The notes beneath the pieces were generated by a model. That model saw nothing but the letters and a program-made list of their open reading frames with translations, was not told the DNA's origin and searched no databases. A DNA stretch of 64,000 nt from Bacteroidales bacterium (GTDB lineage Bacteria; Bacteroidota; Bacteroidia; Bacteroidales; F082). The position numbers and the translations under genes were made by a program. The stretch's first letter is position 1, and every line of letters starts with the position of its first letter. The stretch is taken from contig JAFPWT010000006.1 in the NCBI GenBank assembly GCA_017394865.1, positions 62,001 through 126,000 on the forward strand. Direction: 5' to 3'. Below, in pieces: positions 44,401 through 53,700 of the stretch.

Positions 44401-47400
44401 CGGCGACGGCCATACCATCAGTGGCATACGTATCTATAAGCCCACCGACGAGTATCAGGGGCTCTTCGGCTTTATCGACAATGGCACTATGAAGAATCTA
44501 GCTATTGCCGATGCCCGAATCACTGGTGATAAGAACAGTGGCGGTATCACAGGTCAGTCACAAAACGGCGATATCATGAGCTGCCATGTAGCCAACAATG
44601 TAATCATACATTCTACACACCTCAATGCCAAGTATCACGGTGGCATCGTGGGATTGATGAATGATGGTTCGATAGTGATTGGCTGCATCAGTGAAGCTAG
44701 CCTCACCATGGTTAATAATATGCCTAACAACTTGGGTGGCATTGTAGGCTATTTAAGTGCTGGTACTGTCGAAGATTGCCTTTTTACCGGTACCGTTCCA
44801 GATGGTTCATGGTGTGGTGCCATCGCCGGTTATATATACGAGGGTCTTGCAAACTTCACCAACAACTACTACACCACCGATGGCATTGGCGGCGTGAACG
44901 GCAGTGACTGCGACGGTGCCCGTCGTGCACGCACCATCACCTTGGGTGAGAATGTCGGCATTGCAGGCGACCAGACGGCATACGACGTGAGCGGCCTCAC
45001 CGCCTTTGGCACCACCGCCCTCAGCTACAATAACGGCACCTCCACTACCATCTACAGCGGTGCCACGCAAACCGTCACGCTGAGCGACGCCGCGCCACAG
45101 GGCTGCGTCGTTACCAGCTACAGTCTGAACGGCACTCCGCTTGCCGGCAACAGCTTCACCATGCCCGACAGCGACGTCACCGTGAGCGCCACTATAGGAG
45201 TGCCCTATATCGACGCCGACGGCAACGAGCGAATATGCACCGACTACACCCTCATCGAGAGCAGTACGGGCAGCACCGTCATACTCGGCGCCGTAGGAAC
45301 GGAGACATGGTATGCCGTCTGCGGCAATGTGAATATCACTGTTTCTGACGATAAGGCTATCAAGACCTATGGAGCCGTTCATCTGATTCTGATGGATGGC
45401 GCCACGCTCACCGTGGGAGGGCAATATCCCATTTTTGCTTCCGGTAGCCTCAGCATCTACGGCCAGAGCCTCGGCACAGGAAGCCTCACGGCAAGCGGAA
45501 GCGGTTCGGCCATATATGTATATGATGGTACCCTGACCATCAACGGCGGCATTGTCACCGCCACATCTTCCACCGGCAGTGGCATTTGGGCCAATAATGC
45601 CATCACTATCAATGGCGGCAACGTCAGTGCCAGCGGTAACGGCATCCAGGCTATCGGCACCCTCACCCTTGGTTGGCACAACGCCTCCGACCGTATTTAT
45701 GCCAGCAGCTATTATGGCTATAGTGGTGTCGCGGTCAAGAGCGGCCAGTACCTCAGCGACGGCACGGCGGGTTATAGCGGCACCCTCAGCACCACTCAGG
45801 TGAACGCCCTCGCCGGCAAGACCCTGCAGCCCGCCTTTGCGCTGACGTTGCCGAAATACGTCAACGCCACCTCAGGAGCGCTCGTACAGGAAGGTCACAC
45901 CGCCTATGCACAGGCTGGCGCCAATGTCACCATCGCCGGCGAAGGCTGCACCATCACGAATGTCACCGTGGGCGGCGAAGCAGCCACCGACAACGGCGAC
46001 GGCACCTGGAGTTTCATCATGCCTGCCAACGATGTCACCGTGAGCGCCACAGTAACCGCAATCGACTTCACCACCGGCCACGCCGGCACCGAGGGCGACC
46101 CATACATCATCATGTATCGCTCCCAGCTCGACCTGCTGGCTACCCGCGTGAACGGCGGCGAATCCTACGACGGCAAGTTCTTGAAGCTTGGTGCCGACAT
46201 CGCTTACGACCCGAATGACCTTGACGACAATGGCGAGAACTACACTGCCATAGGCACTAAGGTTAATAATTACAGATATTTCAATGGTTCCTTCGACGGA
46301 GACGGCCACATCGTCAGTGGCATCCGCATCAACAAGACGGGCCAAACCGATGCCGATAAAAAGCAGGGGCTCTTCGGTTATGTATATAACGCTTTCATCA
46401 AAAACGTCGTACTTAGCGACGCCAGCATCACTGGCTACACACAGGTTGGCGGCATCGTGGGAGACATTTTTTTTAATAACACCATACAGAACTGCCTTGT
46501 GTTGAATTCACATATTACCGCAGCTAATAATACTACTAATAAAGGTGCCATTGCCGGCTTTTATACTTCCTCTCTTACCCTCACCGACAACTACTACTAC
46601 AACTGCACTGTGGATGGTGTCTCCACCAATGTAGGTGTCGGCGGCAATAGTGTCTCCGACAGCGACGGCGCCCGCTGCGTCAACAAGCTCACCTTGTGCG
46701 AGCACGTCAGCACCACGCCGGCAGCGGCAGTCACCTACCAGGGCAAAGGTTATTACCTGCCAGGCACCAGCGTCACGCTGAGCGTCGAGGAGGGCTACAC
46801 CCTCAACGACAGCTACTCCGTGAAGGACGCCAACAACAACGACATCACCCTCACTGGCGGCGACACCTTCGAGATGCCTGCAAGCGATGTCACCGTGAGC
46901 ACCGATATCACCATCGCCACCATGGATGGCAGCGGCACCGAGGACGACCCGTGGATTATCATGTACCGCAGCCAGATGGACCAGTTGGCTATAAGTGAAA
47001 TCAACAACGGCGAATACTACCAGTTGGGCAGAGATCTCACCTACAGCTATGAAGGCCTTAGTGAGACCGAGAGCAACTACACACCAATCCGCGTTAACGA
47101 GGGCGGTCACTTTGACGGTGCAGGCCATACCATCAGTGGCATACGCATCTATCCTTATGACGATTTTTATGATGTCAACAAAGGACTTTTCAGTTTAAAC
47201 TATGGTACCGTGAAGAATGTCACCCTCACCGATGCTATAATCACAGGCGAGGACTATGTCGGTGGTATTGTGGGAAGCAATACTAAAAACGGCCTCATCG
47301 ATAGTTGCCACGTCACCAGCACCGTCATCATCAAGGCTTATGGCTATTCATCAGATTACCACGGCGGTATCTCGGGTGATAATGCTGGCGATGTAGGTAA

Positions 47401-48937
47401 GATACCATCCATTCGTAACTGTACCAGTGCTGCCACCATCACCAACAACGGGTATGAAAATTGTATTGATTACGGCGGCATCGTGGGCGAAAATGTCGGT
47501 GGTATTGTCAGTGGATGCACAGTCTATGAAGCCAATATTACAGCCACTGATGTTGCCGGTGGTATCGTGGGGTATAATTATTGGTGTTGTGATTTTGAGG
47601 ATCCCGTCGTCGAAAACTGCGTCGTCATAGGTTGCACCATAGTTGGCAAAGAGGCAGGAGCCATTAGCTGTAATAGTGGTTCTGCCATATTCAACCATAA
47701 CTATTACTACAATTGCACTGCCAACGGCAACACTACCGACATCGGTACTATGAATGGCGACATCACAGAGAACGACGGCGCTGTGCCAGCCACTGCCGTC
47801 AGTCGCACCATTACAGGCTATGGCGACAGCACCGAGAGCGACCATTGGGCCTTCATCGCCTCTCCAATGGATTGCGTCATGACGCCTCACCACGTGCAAG
47901 GCCTCATGACCACGCCGGCGGAGCACTATGACCTCTACCGCTTCAACCAGGATGCCGACCTTGAATGGCAGAACTACAAGGCTCATACGGGCGACTTCAA
48001 CATTGAAAACGGCAAAGGCTACCTCTATGCCAGCAAGGAAGACGTCACCCTCACTTTCCTCGGAACACCGAACAGCGACGATGCCGTTAATGTATCCCTG
48101 TCCTACACCGAAGGCAAGCCTCTGGCGGGCTTCAACCTAGTGGGCAACCCGTTTGCGGAGAATGCCACCCTCAACAAGAGCTATTACAGCATGAACGCCG
48201 CAGGCACAGGCCTCGTGGCCACAGCAACGGATGGCTCAACACCGATTGCCCCCTGCACCGGTGTGATTGTGCAAGCTACCGAAGCCAACCAGTCGGTGAC
48301 TTTCACTAAAGTGACGCGTGGCGAAACATCAACCGGCAACGGTAGCCTGAACATTGCCCTTGGGCAAGCTCAGGGTACGATGATCGACAACGCCATCGTC
48401 AGCTTCGACGAAGGCAGTCAACTCAACAAGTTCTATTTCGGCGAGCAGAACGCCAATATTTATATTCTTCAAGATGGCAAAGAATACGCCATCGTCAGCG
48501 CTGAAGCCAAAGGCGAGGTACCAGTCAATTTCAAGGCCAAGAAAAACGGCGAGTACACCTTGACGGTTTCACCAACTTTCCACTCTCCACTTTCCACTCT
48601 CCACTTAATCGACAACCTCACCGGCGCCGATATTGACCTGCTCCAAACCCCGAGCTACACCTTCAACGCCCGCACCTCCGACTACGCCTCGCGCTTCAAG
48701 CTGGTGTTCAACGCTAACGGTGCTGAAGGCAACGACGACTTCGCCTTCATTGACGGCAATGGCAACCTCATCGTCAACGGCTCCGGCATCGTCCAGATCA
48801 TCGACATAATGGGCCACGTCCTCGTCACCCGCGACGCCAACGACCGCATCGGCATCGAAGGCCTCGTCGGCGGGGTATATGTGTTAAGATTCATTAATGG
48901 AGAGAATGTAAAAACGCAAAAAATTGTTGTAAAATAA
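41423..48937 (+). CDS. Giant surface protein with GLUG modules and T9SS module (giant 1)
   Basis: 2504 residues from ATG 41423, which puts a signal peptide (ending SAWAQ) at the N-terminus; the ORF opens at 41387. A Calx-beta-like N-terminal domain, a Listeria-Bacteroides (Flg_new/InlB_B) repeat (about 543-626: FAGWNTEPDGNG, VIDLYAQW) and four GLUG-type modules (about 628-830, 909-1160, 1552-1746, 1834-2119), each opening GT..DPYII and holding HTISGIRI, VGGI.G. The C-terminal module shared with giants 2 and 3 runs from about 2130 to the end (YDLYRFNQ, GKGYLYAS, LIDNLTGADIDLL, TQKIVVK). Likely a T9SS-exported adhesin-like protein. Residues coded at 48574-48606 come from a DNA repeat. Confidence 0.87.
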   Translation: MKQTKLNIISALLFVAAMAIETSAWAQDFSIEATYNSSTHKTLFTIERSGSSLPQQTIKYRTVNLSAYAGVHYTAVSNTYTFPENITSVQVEVSEYSTSSNAFQFQNGTTRSYRFEVLDVNGFQLAYKDRSMTTGTSVPSSGAYNVKDVTIYSDEYWADDGGYDDNGFKSVLSSHYFNNAAPKEYFQLVGAELRMTLTMQAKEEDDAYQYLQILFNDTVNCDNRNKCDNGDPGNQVRSIYMAGFEIKSGVTYSTYKSYTFPVISAGNNEGASNPWGYGSDFPLDLQKFNTQTVINFRADDGRLILPLANFNKLVLRLNASGSSGSDKWWAKNVVAHIQAVEANKPTLINGTDGITVSAGPYVKGNTFYISVPFSEIVHVSGGSKQLNTSWGNVTYVSGDYTNVITFEGTINTTAGTTLAITGINNCMFNDLAGNYDNFSTSSFNKTFNGVTCTESYTLEAANTEFTGLADEYVLSNNGPIQPHPTVYFYKGKKESANKVQLTENTNYTLSWANNNTAGNGRVTATGTGIYTGSASTTFPIRWSTYTVSFHENGSTAIPATGTMSDQAFQYGVAQNLTANAFSREGFTFAGWNTEPDGNGTAYSNEQSLLRLTPTDGAVIDLYAQWALIPWTGSGDNANDPYIILYASQLDLLATNVNSGNNYSGKFFKLDADITYAHTTLWNDATSTENNYTAIGTSTNNFRGTFDGDNHTISGIRIYNTDDNQGLFGYADYATIKNVILTDARITCYNDVGGIAGYIDYATTIQSCLVSNAAITGNNKVGAVVGFKYSSTDHLIYNYYLGCIVKKGSTTYYTGIGLGQPQGDYVNEVASLHTLSLSDNITASGESVVIDNVTYYAHLSTITLGYTGAVDAGYNVNYQYNDGTAHAVVGNTFKMPGADVTVSSTFTDVWGIADGADGSQEHPYIISDTTGLNVLAQCVNGTHGHTANSFNGKFFKLGADITYSHTTDWDDATSTENNYTAIGNGSHFFRGTFDGDGHTISGIRIYKPTDEYQGLFGFIDNGTMKNLAIADARITGDKNSGGITGQSQNGDIMSCHVANNVIIHSTHLNAKYHGGIVGLMNDGSIVIGCISEASLTMVNNMPNNLGGIVGYLSAGTVEDCLFTGTVPDGSWCGAIAGYIYEGLANFTNNYYTTDGIGGVNGSDCDGARRARTITLGENVGIAGDQTAYDVSGLTAFGTTALSYNNGTSTTIYSGATQTVTLSDAAPQGCVVTSYSLNGTPLAGNSFTMPDSDVTVSATIGVPYIDADGNERICTDYTLIESSTGSTVILGAVGTETWYAVCGNVNITVSDDKAIKTYGAVHLILMDGATLTVGGQYPIFASGSLSIYGQSLGTGSLTASGSGSAIYVYDGTLTINGGIVTATSSTGSGIWANNAITINGGNVSASGNGIQAIGTLTLGWHNASDRIYASSYYGYSGVAVKSGQYLSDGTAGYSGTLSTTQVNALAGKTLQPAFALTLPKYVNATSGALVQEGHTAYAQAGANVTIAGEGCTITNVTVGGEAATDNGDGTWSFIMPANDVTVSATVTAIDFTTGHAGTEGDPYIIMYRSQLDLLATRVNGGESYDGKFLKLGADIAYDPNDLDDNGENYTAIGTKVNNYRYFNGSFDGDGHIVSGIRINKTGQTDADKKQGLFGYVYNAFIKNVVLSDASITGYTQVGGIVGDIFFNNTIQNCLVLNSHITAANNTTNKGAIAGFYTSSLTLTDNYYYNCTVDGVSTNVGVGGNSVSDSDGARCVNKLTLCEHVSTTPAAAVTYQGKGYYLPGTSVTLSVEEGYTLNDSYSVKDANNNDITLTGGDTFEMPASDVTVSTDITIATMDGSGTEDDPWIIMYRSQMDQLAISEINNGEYYQLGRDLTYSYEGLSETESNYTPIRVNEGGHFDGAGHTISGIRIYPYDDFYDVNKGLFSLNYGTVKNVTLTDAIITGEDYVGGIVGSNTKNGLIDSCHVTSTVIIKAYGYSSDYHGGISGDNAGDVGKIPSIRNCTSAATITNNGYENCIDYGGIVGENVGGIVSGCTVYEANITATDVAGGIVGYNYWCCDFEDPVVENCVVIGCTIVGKEAGAISCNSGSAIFNHNYYYNCTANGNTTDIGTMNGDITENDGAVPATAVSRTITGYGDSTESDHWAFIASPMDCVMTPHHVQGLMTTPAEHYDLYRFNQDADLEWQNYKAHTGDFNIENGKGYLYASKEDVTLTFLGTPNSDDAVNVSLSYTEGKPLAGFNLVGNPFAENATLNKSYYSMNAAGTGLVATATDGSTPIAPCTGVIVQATEANQSVTFTKVTRGETSTGNGSLNIALGQAQGTMIDNAIVSFDEGSQLNKFYFGEQNANIYILQDGKEYAIVSAEAKGEVPVNFKAKKNGEYTLTVSPTFHSPLSTLHLIDNLTGADIDLLQTPSYTFNARTSDYASRFKLVFNANGAEGNDDFAFIDGNGNLIVNGSGIVQIIDIMGHVLVTRDANDRIGIEGLVGGVYVLRFINGENVKTQKIVVK
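48574..48606. repeat. Heptamer-like repeat inside giant 1 coding sequence
   Basis: AACTTTCCACTCTCCACTTT and onward: two copies of a CCACTTTCCACTCT-type unit. Translated PTFHSPLSTLH where the paralogues have PEETEMAYLH-type residues. Confidence 0.75.
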
Positions 48938-48955
48938 TTTAAAACCAATCATAAA

Positions 48956-49240
48956 ATGAAAAAATTAGCAATCACTTTAGCAATTGTTCTTGGAATGACC
49001 CTCAGTGTTTCGGCGCAGTGGGGTGGCGGACTGTTTCAACGCGGCGCTGTCAGCGACGAGGAATACTATGGCGCAAGCTATGATTACCAGACCCGTACCG
49101 ACGGACTCCTCAACTTGCCCTCACAGCATGGAACATCCAACGACGAGCAGGCGCCCCTCGGCGGCGGTGCCTTGCTGCTCATCGGCTTTGGTGCGGCTTA
49201 TGCGGTGAAAAAACAATCGTTCAAAAAAATGTCGGATTGA
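48956..49240 (+). CDS. Small signal-peptide/TM protein with PLGGGALLLIGFGAAY motif
   Basis: 94 residues. A signal peptide (MKKLAITLAIVLGMTLSVSA) is followed by a 40-residue polar region rich in Tyr, Asp and Thr, then APLGGGALLLIGFGAAY and a basic tail (VKKQSFKKMSD). Motif, hydrophobic stretch and basic end are arranged like a C-terminal sorting signal or a simple membrane anchor; I know of no named family. It starts 18 bp after giant 1, so it is probably co-transcribed. Decayed copies of its C-terminal half lie at 60337 and about 62029. Confidence 0.7.
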   Translation: MKKLAITLAIVLGMTLSVSAQWGGGLFQRGAVSDEEYYGASYDYQTRTDGLLNLPSQHGTSNDEQAPLGGGALLLIGFGAAYAVKKQSFKKMSD

Positions 49241-49251
49241 TAAAATATTTG

Positions 49252-49259
49252 TATCTTTG
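49252..49259 (+). promoter_or_regulatory. -7 box of the second ATPase gene
   Basis: TATCTTTG, 44 bp upstream of ATG 49304. Confidence 0.6.
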
Positions 49260-49303
49260 CAACCGCCATTAAGTTAATGGGCGTTTAATTAGAGTTGTTC
49301 GAT

Positions 49304-50620
49304 ATGAAATTCTACGACAGGGAAAAGGAACTGGAAATACTCCAAACCAACTGGAATCAAACCACCAACAGGGGGCGACTGACGGTGCTCATCGGACGTC
49401 GTCGCATTGGGAAGACCACACTATTGGGAAAGAGTGCAGAAGACGCCAGACAGCCTTTGCTTTATCTCTACGTCTCGAAAGACAACGAGAGGGTGCTGAC
49501 AGGCAAGTTCCAGGATGCCGCCGAGCAAGCGCTGGGGTTGCAAATATTCGGTCGTTTGGAAACCTTTGCCCAATTCTTCGAGCAGGTGTTGAGATATGGA
49601 CAGCAGCACCATTTCACACTGGTGTTCGACGAGTTCCAGAATTTCATCAAGGTAAATCCGGCCATTCCCAGTCACATTCAGGACCTCTGGGACCGCTATC
49701 ATGAAAAGGTGAAGGTGAATATGGTGGCCTGCGGCAGCATCTACAACATGATGCACAAGATCTTCGACAACGAGGACGAGCCGCTTTATGGCCGTCAGGA
49801 CTGCCGTATGAACATGCTGCCGTTCCGCATCAGCGTGCTGAAGCAGATTCTTCACGACCACAACCCCAAGTACACTTCGGAAGATTTGCTCTGTCTTTAC
49901 ATGCTGACCGGCGGCGTAGCCAAGTATGTGGCTTGGCTGATGAACGCCAAGGCGACCACCAAGGCGAAGATGCTCCGTTGGGTGACGCAGGCAGGCTCGC
50001 CCTATCTCAGCGAAGGCACGGAACTGATCATCTCGGAATTCGGCAAGGACTACACCAACTACCTGAGCATCCTCCAGTTGGTGGCTTCGGGCATGACGAA
50101 ACAGAGCGAGATTGACGGCGCTCTCGGCAAGAACACAGGGGCCTTCCTCGACAATCTGGAGACGGAATACAGCTATCTCCATCATAAGCAGCCCATGTTC
50201 AGCAAGCCCAACGGGAGGAACTCGCGATGGCAGCTTGACGACTGCTTCCTGCGGTTCTGGTTCCGCTTCATCCTGCGCAACCAGGCTCTGGTAGAAATGG
50301 AGCGCAACGACCTGTTGCTTGAGATTGTGGGGCGCGACTATGAGCGGTACTCGGGCCTCGTGCTTGAACAGTACTTCCGCCAGAAATGGATGGAAGAGGA
50401 ACGGGTGACCCTGGTGGGCAACTACTGGGATCGCAACGGCCAGAATGAGATAGACCTGATTGCCTTAAACGACATTGACAAGACCGCAGTCGTGGCAGAG
50501 ATCAAGCGGCAGCGAAAGAAATTCAACCCCAACGAACTTGCCGAAAAGGCAGCTGCCCTCTGCAAGGATCTGGCGAAATACAGCGTCCGACAAATCGGAC
50601 TTTCAATGGAAGATATGTAA
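49304..50620 (+). CDS. Archaeal-type ATPase with C-terminal nuclease-fold domain (second)
   Basis: 438 residues from ATG 49304 (MKFYDREKEL); TTG 49295 is the alternative. Walker A GRRRIGKT (31-38), Walker B LVFDEFQNF, CRMNMLPFRI and LTGGVAKYVAWLM in the ATPase_2 core. The C-terminal DUF234-like part has WDRNGQNEIDLIAL...VAEIKR, a PD-(D/E)XK-like site. It is in the same family as the ATPase at 39935 but clearly diverged. Ends 15 bp before the orphan signal-peptide ORF and 134 bp before giant 2. Confidence 0.85.
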   Translation: MKFYDREKELEILQTNWNQTTNRGRLTVLIGRRRIGKTTLLGKSAEDARQPLLYLYVSKDNERVLTGKFQDAAEQALGLQIFGRLETFAQFFEQVLRYGQQHHFTLVFDEFQNFIKVNPAIPSHIQDLWDRYHEKVKVNMVACGSIYNMMHKIFDNEDEPLYGRQDCRMNMLPFRISVLKQILHDHNPKYTSEDLLCLYMLTGGVAKYVAWLMNAKATTKAKMLRWVTQAGSPYLSEGTELIISEFGKDYTNYLSILQLVASGMTKQSEIDGALGKNTGAFLDNLETEYSYLHHKQPMFSKPNGRNSRWQLDDCFLRFWFRFILRNQALVEMERNDLLLEIVGRDYERYSGLVLEQYFRQKWMEEERVTLVGNYWDRNGQNEIDLIALNDIDKTAVVAEIKRQRKKFNPNELAEKAAALCKDLAKYSVRQIGLSMEDM

Positions 50621-50635
50621 AAACAGATACAACAG

Positions 50636-50758
50636 ATGAACAGAAAGCAAACCCTCTACAAAGTCCTTGTGGCGATCATGATTTTCGTTGGTATGGCCTT
50701 CGGGCAACAGGCCATGGCCGAGTGGAGGCCCTCAATTGACATTATATATAAACAATGA
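50636..50758 (+). CDS. Orphan signal-peptide ORF coupled to giant 2
   Basis: 40 residues. Basic start (MNRKQTLYK), hydrophobic core (VLVAIMIFVGMAF) and GQQAMA cleavage-like end, then ten more residues to a TGA that overlaps the ATG of giant 2 (ATGA at 50755-50758). The core and GQQA-A end resemble the second hydrophobic segment of the mini-gene (LLTIAALFAGQQAFA). Probably the decapitated start of a lost surface gene that now serves as a coupled leader ORF. Confidence 0.5.
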   Translation: MNRKQTLYKVLVAIMIFVGMAFGQQAMAEWRPSIDIIYKQ

Positions 50759-53700
50759 GCAAAACAGCAAAAACAACAAAGCACAATAATAGCCTAGCTC
50801 GAACGGTCATGACACTGTTCATGATGCTGGCGATGACACTAACGGCATCGGCCACGGACTTCATCACCGATGTGATGGTTCTCGGCGACGATAACAAAAC
50901 TTCGTTCTACAGCCAGTTAAGCGAACTCACGGCACAGGGCTGGATCGACATTAACTATGACTTGAACGAGTCCTGCGGCGCCGGCACCGACTACATCCAC
51001 CTGCTCTATAAAAAACAGAGCAGCTCGGGCAACACTGGCGTGCCCATCACCGACTTCTACATCAGGACAGGCAAATATCCCCCCGGCAGCCTAACCCACG
51101 GAGGACGCACCTACTATCTTGTTCCATACGATGGAAGTGACGATTTCATAGATAGTGAAGGAGACCTGAACAACCATGCAGGTGGCGACTACATCCACCT
51201 CTACTACACCAAGGATGCCTTGGCGAACAGCCACGGAGTCACTGGCATTACCTTCAACACCACCCAAAGCGGTGCCGTGGGCGCAAACGGCGGCGGCACC
51301 GGTTACGACCTCAACGAAGGCTGCGGCTCCCAGTCCGCCTACGTCTATATGCACATCGCCACCACCTCGGGGGCAAACGTGGTGACGTTGAGTTCGGGCA
51401 GTGGAAACGTACAACTCCAAAACGGTCATATACTCACAGGCACGGGCGGCGAAGACACCCGAGTCACCATCACCGACGGTGCCACGGTGACCTTGAACGG
51501 CGTGAACATCACCGCCATCGCCAATGACTATAACCACATGTGGCCAGGCATCAATTGTTTGGGCAACGCCGTCATCGTCTTGGGTGGCGGCACAACAAAC
51601 ACCATAAGAGGGGGAGATAATAGTTCCGGCATCTACGTACCTGAAAACGAGACCCTCACCATCCAAGGCAGCGGAACACTCAACGTCACTGGCGGTTCTA
51701 ATGGTGCGGGCATCGGCAGCAACTTTATTCAATCCTCTTGTGGCAACATTACTATCAACAGTGGCACTGTCAACGCCGCTGGCGGCAATTATGCTGCGGG
51801 TATTGGCAGCAGCCACGGCAGCAATTCCTCTTGCGGCAACATCACCATCAACGGCGGCTCCGTCACAGCCACTGGCGGTACTCGTGGTGCGGGTATCGGC
51901 AGCGGTGAATACAAATCCTCTTGCGGCAGCATTTTTATCAACGGCGGCACCGTCACAGCCACTGGCGGAGAAAATGCTGCGGGTATCGGCAGCGGCTTCA
52001 ACAATTCCTCTTGCGGCAGCATCTCTATTACCCAAGGCGTGACCCGCGTCACCGCCACAAAAGGCTCCGGATGCAACAACGCCATCGGTGCTGGCTATAA
52101 TAGCAGCTGCCAATCCGTCACCATCGGCGGCGTGGAGACAGGCTCCATCACACAAAGTCCCTTCACCACCTTCCCCTACACGGTCGCCTTCAATGCCAAC
52201 GGCGGCACAGGCACCATGACCAACATGAACTTCATGTATAACGTGGCACAAAACCTCACAGCCAATGCCTTCACCAACGGGGGACGTCAGTTCTTAGGAT
52301 GGGCCACTTCGGCCAACGGGCAAAAAGTCTATAACGATGGGCAGAGCGTGAGCAACTTGACACAGACTGCAGGTGCCACCGTGACGTTATACGCGAAATG
52401 GGCAAACACGGTAACACTGACACAACAAATCGGAGAAGTGCTGCTCCAAAACGGTGAAACGCTTACTGGTACGGGGGGCCAAAACACCCGCGTCAAAATT
52501 GCCGACGGCGCCACGGTGACCTTCAGCGGCGTGAACATCACCGCCATTGTCGATGACGAAGACCACATTTGGCCAGGCATCAATTGTTTGGGCAACGCCG
52601 TCATCGTCTTGGGTGGCGGCACCACAAACACCATAAATGGTGGATATTACAGTTCCGGCATCTACGTGCCTGAAAACAAGACCCTCACCATCCAAGGCAG
52701 CGGAACGCTCAATGCTACTGGCGGAAAACATGGTGCGGGTATCGGCGGCGGCCGCAAATCCTCTTGCGGCAACATCACCATCAGCGGCGGCTCCGTCACA
52801 GCCACTGGCGATTTTGGTACTGCGGGTATCGGAAGCGGCTACTACCAATCCTCTTGCGGCAACATTACCATCAATGGCGGCACCGTCACAGCCAATGGCG
52901 GTGATTATTCTGCGGGTATCGGCAGCGGTAGAAACTACTCCCCTTGCGGGAGCATCTCTATTACCCAAGGCGTGACTCGCGTCACCGCCACAAAAGGCTA
53001 CAATTGCGACAATGCCATCGGCGCGAGCATTAATAGCAGCTGCCAGTCCGTCACCATCGGCGGCGTGGAGACAGGCTCCATCACACAAAGTCCCTTCACC
53101 ACCTTTCCCTACACTGTCGCCTTCAATGCCAACGGCGGCACGGGCACCATGGCCAACCAGGTTTTCATGTACAACGTGGCACAGCCCCTTTCCGCCAATT
53201 CCTTCACCTGTACAGGCTACACGAAGGATGGATGGGCCACCACACTTAACGGACCGAAGGTGTATAACGACGGGCAGAGCGTAACCAACCTGACGGAAAC
53301 CACCGTGACACTCTATGCAAGATGGAATGCCCTCAAGGCCATCGCCGGCTACGGCGAAAGCACCACCAGCGGATGGAATTTGATAGCCTTGCCCATCGAG
53401 GGAAGCATCGCAGCCGAAGCCGTGGGCAACATCTTCAGTGCGGCGGAATACGACCTCTACCGCTTCAACCAAAACGCGGAACAGGAATGGGAGAATTGGA
53501 AAAGCCATGCCAACAACGACGACCACTACCACTTCAACCTTGAGAGCGGTCGCGGCTATCTCTACGCCAGCCAAGCCTACACCACCTTGGTGTTCTGCGG
53601 AACGCCATATAGTGGTAATGGCCAAGTGACGCTACACAAGACCGATGGCGCTCGATTGGGAGGATGGAACCTCATCGGCAACCCCTTCATCACGTCCAAG

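Noticed and set aside
51700-52020. CRISPR-like regular repetition
   Set aside because: The spacing is irregular and the units are in-frame Gly-rich beta-helix turns of giant 2.
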